A stretch of 64,000 bases of DNA, from assembly GCF_044464525.1 (NCBI RefSeq), contig NZ_JBIQLE010000008.1, forward strand, positions 72,514 through 136,513. The letters are read 5' to 3'. Positions 60,722 to 64,000 of the stretch are shown one piece after another (the first letter of the stretch is position 1; the number at the start of each line of letters is the position of its first letter). This stretch comes from Pusillimonas sp044464525. GTDB lineage: Bacteria > Pseudomonadota > Gammaproteobacteria > Burkholderiales > Burkholderiaceae_B. Position numbers and translations under genes: made by a program. Below the pieces are notes generated by a model, which worked only from the letters and a program-made list of their open reading frames with translations, did no database searches and was not told the DNA's origin.

Positions 60722-61594
60722 ATGTGGCAAGGGCCTCTATATATAGAGTTGTCCTTGTTTCCAATGGTTTCGTTTGTTGTGAAGGCTCTCGCATCCCCCT
60801 CGGAATTCGCCGCCCACGTGCTCATCGTTGACGATAGTGCTCAAGAGCAGTTTTTGTTGAAAGAAATGCTTAGAGGCAACGAATTTCGTTTCAGCCTCGC
60901 CGGCGAGTGCGGCGAAGCGTTTGAGCTGGCTTTGCAAGACCCGCCGGATATAGTGCTGGCAGCCCTGCGTGCCGTAGGGCCGGATGCGCTGCAGTTGGAA
61001 GGCAAGTTGCGTCAGCATCCATTAACCCAGAGCATACCGATGCTGCTTCTGGCGACCGCCAAGCATCTGGGTACCAGGAATGATTTTGTACGTACGGAAA
61101 TGCTGGATTGCTTGCTTAGGCCTTTTACCGTGGGGCAGCTTCTTGACCGGGTCCAGGCTCAATTACGTGTTTCATCTCTGTTGCGCGAGAACGAGCGTGA
61201 GTCGCGCGGTGCCGCCATCCCCGGAACTCAAGTCGATTGGGAACTGATAGGCCGCACGAAAAAGCATTTGGAACAATACCTTGGCGACATACGCCGGCTG
61301 CGCGATGTTGCCGATGCGTTATCCGTGCCCGAACGACGCTTGGCCCACGCGTTTCAGAACTGCCTGGGCATCTCGGTGGTTGAATATATCCGCCAAGAGC
61401 GCATGCGCAAGGCAAAATACCTGCTGACACATACAACGCGAAGCGTGCGCGAAATAGCCCAAACGGTGGGGTTTTCAAGTGCCGCTAATTTCTCCACGGC
61501 CTTCGACAGCATGGTGGGCGTCTCGCCTTCGTCGTTTCGCAACCAGACGATGCTGAATGCGCTGGCGCTGGATCGCGGTCTTCATCTCAAATAA
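60722..61594 (+). CDS. AraC-type regulator with phospho-dead receiver domain
   Basis: 290 residues. The receiver domain (about 30-150) has VLIVDDSAQEQ with the acidic pair, but the phosphorylation strand reads DIVLAALRAV, with Ala where Asp is expected, and the later conserved Lys is Arg (CLLRPFT). A C-terminal AraC domain (about 190-280) has RSVREIAQTVGFSSAANFST and VGVSPSSFR. The start is uncertain: ATG 60722 or ATG 60764 are both in frame, and neither has a strong ribosome site. Similar architecture to the regulator at 39715. Its stop overlaps the 3' end of lpxO by 8 bp in convergent orientation. Confidence 0.8.
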   Translation: MWQGPLYIELSLFPMVSFVVKALASPSEFAAHVLIVDDSAQEQFLLKEMLRGNEFRFSLAGECGEAFELALQDPPDIVLAALRAVGPDALQLEGKLRQHPLTQSIPMLLLATAKHLGTRNDFVRTEMLDCLLRPFTVGQLLDRVQAQLRVSSLLRENERESRGAAIPGTQVDWELIGRTKKHLEQYLGDIRRLRDVADALSVPERRLAHAFQNCLGISVVEYIRQERMRKAKYLLTHTTRSVREIAQTVGFSSAANFSTAFDSMVGVSPSSFRNQTMLNALALDRGLHLK

Positions 61595-62489
61595 AAATGA
61601 TCAGGGCGATTACGCCGATGATCAGCGCGGCTCGCAACAGGTGGTAGACCGTCTTGTTCCAGCGCTTGAGGCGGCGGCGGTACTGCCCCACTACCCACGA
61701 GACACGAAACAGGCGGCTGACCAGCCCGACTTGATCGCCCTCTTGATTAGGTGATGCGGCGGCTGTCATGACAACCCGCGAGAACCAGCGATTAAACCGT
61801 GAGGCCCAGCCGTATTTCAGCGGCCTTTCAAGGTCGCAGAACAAGATAGTGCGCGTCTGGTCGGTGGTGTTCTCGGCCCAGTGGATAAAGGTTTCGTCGA
61901 AGACCACGCTTTGCCCATCGCGCCAGCTGTAGCGCTGGCCGTCCACCTCGATGAAGCAGCCGTCGTTGTTTGGTGTGTTCAGGCCCAGGTGGTAGCGCAG
62001 CGAGCCGGCATAAGGGTCGCGATGGGGATTGAGCTTTGCCCCAGGCGGCAGCACGGCGAACAAGGCGGCCTTTACTTCGGGAATGCTGCGAAGCAGCGCC
62101 ACCGTGTTTGGGCACAGCTCGGCCGCCGACGGGTGCTCGGCTCCGTACCACTTCAGGTAGAAACGTTTCCAGCCGGTCTTGAAAAACGAATTGAAGCCCG
62201 CGTCGTCGTTGTTGGCTGCCGCACGTATACGTTCTTCTTGAGCCAGCGCGGCGGCCTCTTCACGTATGACCTCCCAGTTTTGGTCAAGGGCGTTCAACCC
62301 TTTGATGCCGGTGTCCGCGATATAAGGCCGTGCCGGCACCGCCGAGAACAAATACATGAAGGCATTAACGGGCGCCAATACCGCTGTATGGTTAAAAACG
62401 GTTCGGAAGAAGCTGAGGCGAACCTTGCCCCGGAAGTAGATGTAGGTGATCGACCCCAGCCACAAGACAATAATGCCTGCCTTGATCAT
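61587..62489 (-). CDS. lpxO: Lipid A hydroxylase LpxO (aspartyl/asparaginyl beta-hydroxylase family)
   Basis: 300 residues. Fe(II)/2-oxoglutarate enzyme that adds a 2-hydroxyl group to a lipid A acyl chain. An N-terminal membrane helix (IKAGIIVLWLGSITYIYF) and a C-terminal one (LLRAALIIGVIALIIFI) anchor it, as in LpxO. The iron ligands lie in NPHRDPYAG (His, Asp) and FDETFIHWAEN (His), with the 2-oxoglutarate Arg in TRTILFCD. The length matches the family. The gene stands alone and has no operon partners. Confidence 0.9.
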   Translation of the reverse strand: MIKAGIIVLWLGSITYIYFRGKVRLSFFRTVFNHTAVLAPVNAFMYLFSAVPARPYIADTGIKGLNALDQNWEVIREEAAALAQEERIRAAANNDDAGFNSFFKTGWKRFYLKWYGAEHPSAAELCPNTVALLRSIPEVKAALFAVLPPGAKLNPHRDPYAGSLRYHLGLNTPNNDGCFIEVDGQRYSWRDGQSVVFDETFIHWAENTTDQTRTILFCDLERPLKYGWASRFNRWFSRVVMTAAASPNQEGDQVGLVSRLFRVSWVVGQYRRRLKRWNKTVYHLLRAALIIGVIALIIFI

Positions 62490-63125
62490 ATGGATTCCTG
62501 TCTATGAACAATGATTGATTTTATCCTGTGCCGCCCAATAAGGCGGAAATCATCCGCAAACACCGGATGCTCAGTGTAGCCCCGGCGGCGGGTGTGCGCA
62601 GAAGGAGCAGGGGAGCACGCGCGGGCGCGGCGAACAAGAGGGGGGCGGCAGGCAGGGCGCCCAATGGGCGCCAAGGCAAGTATGTGGCTTAATAACTTGG
62701 GAAGAAAGATTTCTTAATTTCCATGAAAAGTAAATAGGGGGGAAGGCCCTGGGGCACGCCGCAGGCAGAGGGCGGCAAGCCGCGGGCGGACTATGACAAG
62801 AAATAAAAATGAAATATAACCATCTGGAAATAAACGAAAATTTTATTCAAACAAAAAATAACGATAAAAATGGGGGTGAAAATCTCCAGGTTTTAGCTAT
62901 TTTTTTCGTCACGAAATATGACATTTATGTTGCATAAACGGGCAATAAAACAACATATTTGTAGGTTATTTGGCGCATAAATGCCCGAAAAACATTCATT
63001 TCTTCACGTGCTCGTAGTCAGCAAAAGGCTTTCTTGCTGGAATGGCGTCAACTTCCACTCGCGGAGTTGAAGGCGGCAAACGAGAAGTCACCGCCTATTG
63101 CTCAAATCTACGGAGATTTTCAAAC
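62490..63125. other. Long AT-rich region before the porin gene
   Basis: 636 bp without a supportable gene. The left third is GC-rich; 62700-63010 is strikingly AT-rich. Features seen: GCATAAA at 62932-62938 and 62975-62981, CGGGCA/TGCCCG arms at 62939-62944 and 62982-62987, and ATGTTG/CAACAT at 62927-62932 and 62951-62956. A promoter and regulator sites for the porin are likely. The ribosome site CGGAGATTTTCAAAC precedes the porin ATG. Confidence 0.5.
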
Positions 63126-64000
63126 ATGAAAAAGAGTCTGCTTGTTGCTGCCCTGATCGCCGGCTTTGCCGGTGCTGCCAGCGCCGATACGTCGGTTACG
63201 CTGTACGGCCGTGTCGATGGCGGTATTGAATATCAGCAATTCAAAGGCACTGATCCTGGCACCGGCGAAAGCATCAAAGGCACCAAGAGCGGCATGGCCA
63301 ACGGCATCATGGGGGGCAACCGTTGGGGCCTGAAGGGCGCAGAAGACCTGGGCAACGGCTTGCAAGCCGTCTTTGTTCTGGAAAGCGGTTTCAACCTGAA
63401 CGACGGCAGCGGCAGCGGCTTCAGCCGCCAGTCCACGGTCGGCCTGAAGTCGTCTTCGTGGGGCCAGCTTGATTTCGGCCGCCAAACCAGCGTCTCCAGC
63501 AAGTACCTGGCAAACGTCGCCAGCCCGTTTGGCGCCGATTGGGGCCAGGCCTCGATTGGTTCGGCGTTCAGCGCCATCAACAGCGTCCGCTACGACAACA
63601 TGATCATGTACCAGACGCCCAGTTTCTCGGGCTTCCAGTTTGGTGTGGGTTATTCGTTCAATGCTTCAGGCAACCAGCAGTTCAAGGTCAGCGGCGGCGA
63701 CGAGCCCAACACACGCGCCTGGACGACCGGCTTGCGCTACGGGAGCGGCCCCTTGGAGGTTGCATTGTCGTATGACCAGTTCAAGTCGCCCGAGGACGGA
63801 ACTTCCACCGATGTCGGCGTCAATGGCGTGACCGTCAAATCCTGGAACCTGGCCGGCGCCTACGACTTTGACGTGGTCAAGTTGCATGCCGGCTTTGGTC
63901 AGACCCGCGACGGCTGGTTCAAGACGGTATCGGCCCTGCGCGCTTACTCGGCTCCTGGTATTCAAACCCCGCGTGCCAACAGCAACGACACCTGGGCCAA
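63126..64000 (+). CDS. General porin, Gram-negative type, 5' part (partial at window end)
   Basis: 291 codons visible, open at the right edge. Signal peptide MKKSLLVAALIAGFAGAASA is followed by DTSVTLYGRVDGGIEY, the standard N-terminus of betaproteobacterial trimeric porins (Omp/OmpC-type). Later blocks NRWGLKGAEDLGNGLQAVFV, GFSRQSTVGLKSSSWGQLDF, GRQTS and YDNMIMYQTP are typical barrel strands and loop residues. It is the outer-membrane diffusion channel. The remaining third of the gene and its terminator lie outside the window. Confidence 0.95.
   Translation, partial: MKKSLLVAALIAGFAGAASADTSVTLYGRVDGGIEYQQFKGTDPGTGESIKGTKSGMANGIMGGNRWGLKGAEDLGNGLQAVFVLESGFNLNDGSGSGFSRQSTVGLKSSSWGQLDFGRQTSVSSKYLANVASPFGADWGQASIGSAFSAINSVRYDNMIMYQTPSFSGFQFGVGYSFNASGNQQFKVSGGDEPNTRAWTTGLRYGSGPLEVALSYDQFKSPEDGTSTDVGVNGVTVKSWNLAGAYDFDVVKLHAGFGQTRDGWFKTVSALRAYSAPGIQTPRANSNDTWA

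Noticed and set aside
61881..62507. 208-codon plus-strand frame opposite lpxO
   Set aside because: lpxO has intact iron ligands and both membrane anchors on the minus strand; the plus frame is a shadow.

Overview
The window looks like chromosomal DNA of a betaproteobacterium, most likely a member of the Alcaligenaceae (Bordetella/Achromobacter/Pusillimonas group). The basis is the housekeeping gene order (ilvH-ilvC-psd-pssA, a small lipoprotein gene, rpsO-pnp, then qor-tpiA-secG-tRNA-Leu), the betaproteobacterial GTLYGR-type porin at the right edge, and the protein sequences themselves. No search could be run, so the genus is an inference.

Layout. 1-6340: backbone genes for branched-chain amino acids, phosphatidylethanolamine, and the rpsO-pnp translation/RNA-decay pair. 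6519-17753: a compact cellulose operon in the order bcsG-bcsA-bcsB-bcsZ-bcsC, with the phosphoethanolamine transferase gene first. 17754-20173: small envelope and stress genes on the minus strand (secreted acidic protein, Cys-motif secreted protein, CsbD), an orphan Xre-type antitoxin, a pseudogene with a premature stop, tRNA-Leu(UAA), the tail of an Rpn-type nuclease/transposase, and tRNA-Ser(UGA). 20454-39462: a 12.7-kb gene for a 4230-residue repeat adhesin, followed without a break by four envelope genes: TolC-like lipoprotein, short periplasmic adaptor, GAF-like domain fused to an HlyD adaptor, and PqqD-like/M50 protease/HlyD fusion. No ABC transporter gene is present. 39715-48599: an AraC regulator with an atypical receiver domain, a 2040-residue YadA-type trimeric autotransporter, a BamE-like/OmpA lipoprotein, a lipoprotein with a SecD-P1-like fold, and a stand-alone receiver-like protein. 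48633-51537: backbone again (qor, tpiA, secG, tRNA-Leu(GAG)). 51722-58822: a LysR regulator divergent from a MexEF-OprN-like RND efflux operon. 59030-64000: a CSS-EAL c-di-GMP phosphodiesterase, a second AraC protein with a phospho-dead receiver, LpxO, and the start of a porin gene.

How the genes work together. The 6.5-48.6 kb block reads as a surface or biofilm island between pnp and qor. It encodes a (probably phosphoethanolamine-modified) cellulose, a giant secreted adhesin and a trimeric adhesin, with dedicated regulators. The PilZ domain of BcsA and the EAL protein point to c-di-GMP control, and the receiver-like AraC proteins probably govern the adhesins.

The best candidate for an undescribed system is the 20454-39462 cassette: a LEPR-XLL-type giant adhesin co-transcribed with a TolC protein and three different lipoyl-domain adaptors, two of them fused to GAF-like or PqqD/M50 modules, in place of the usual HlyB-type ABC exporter.
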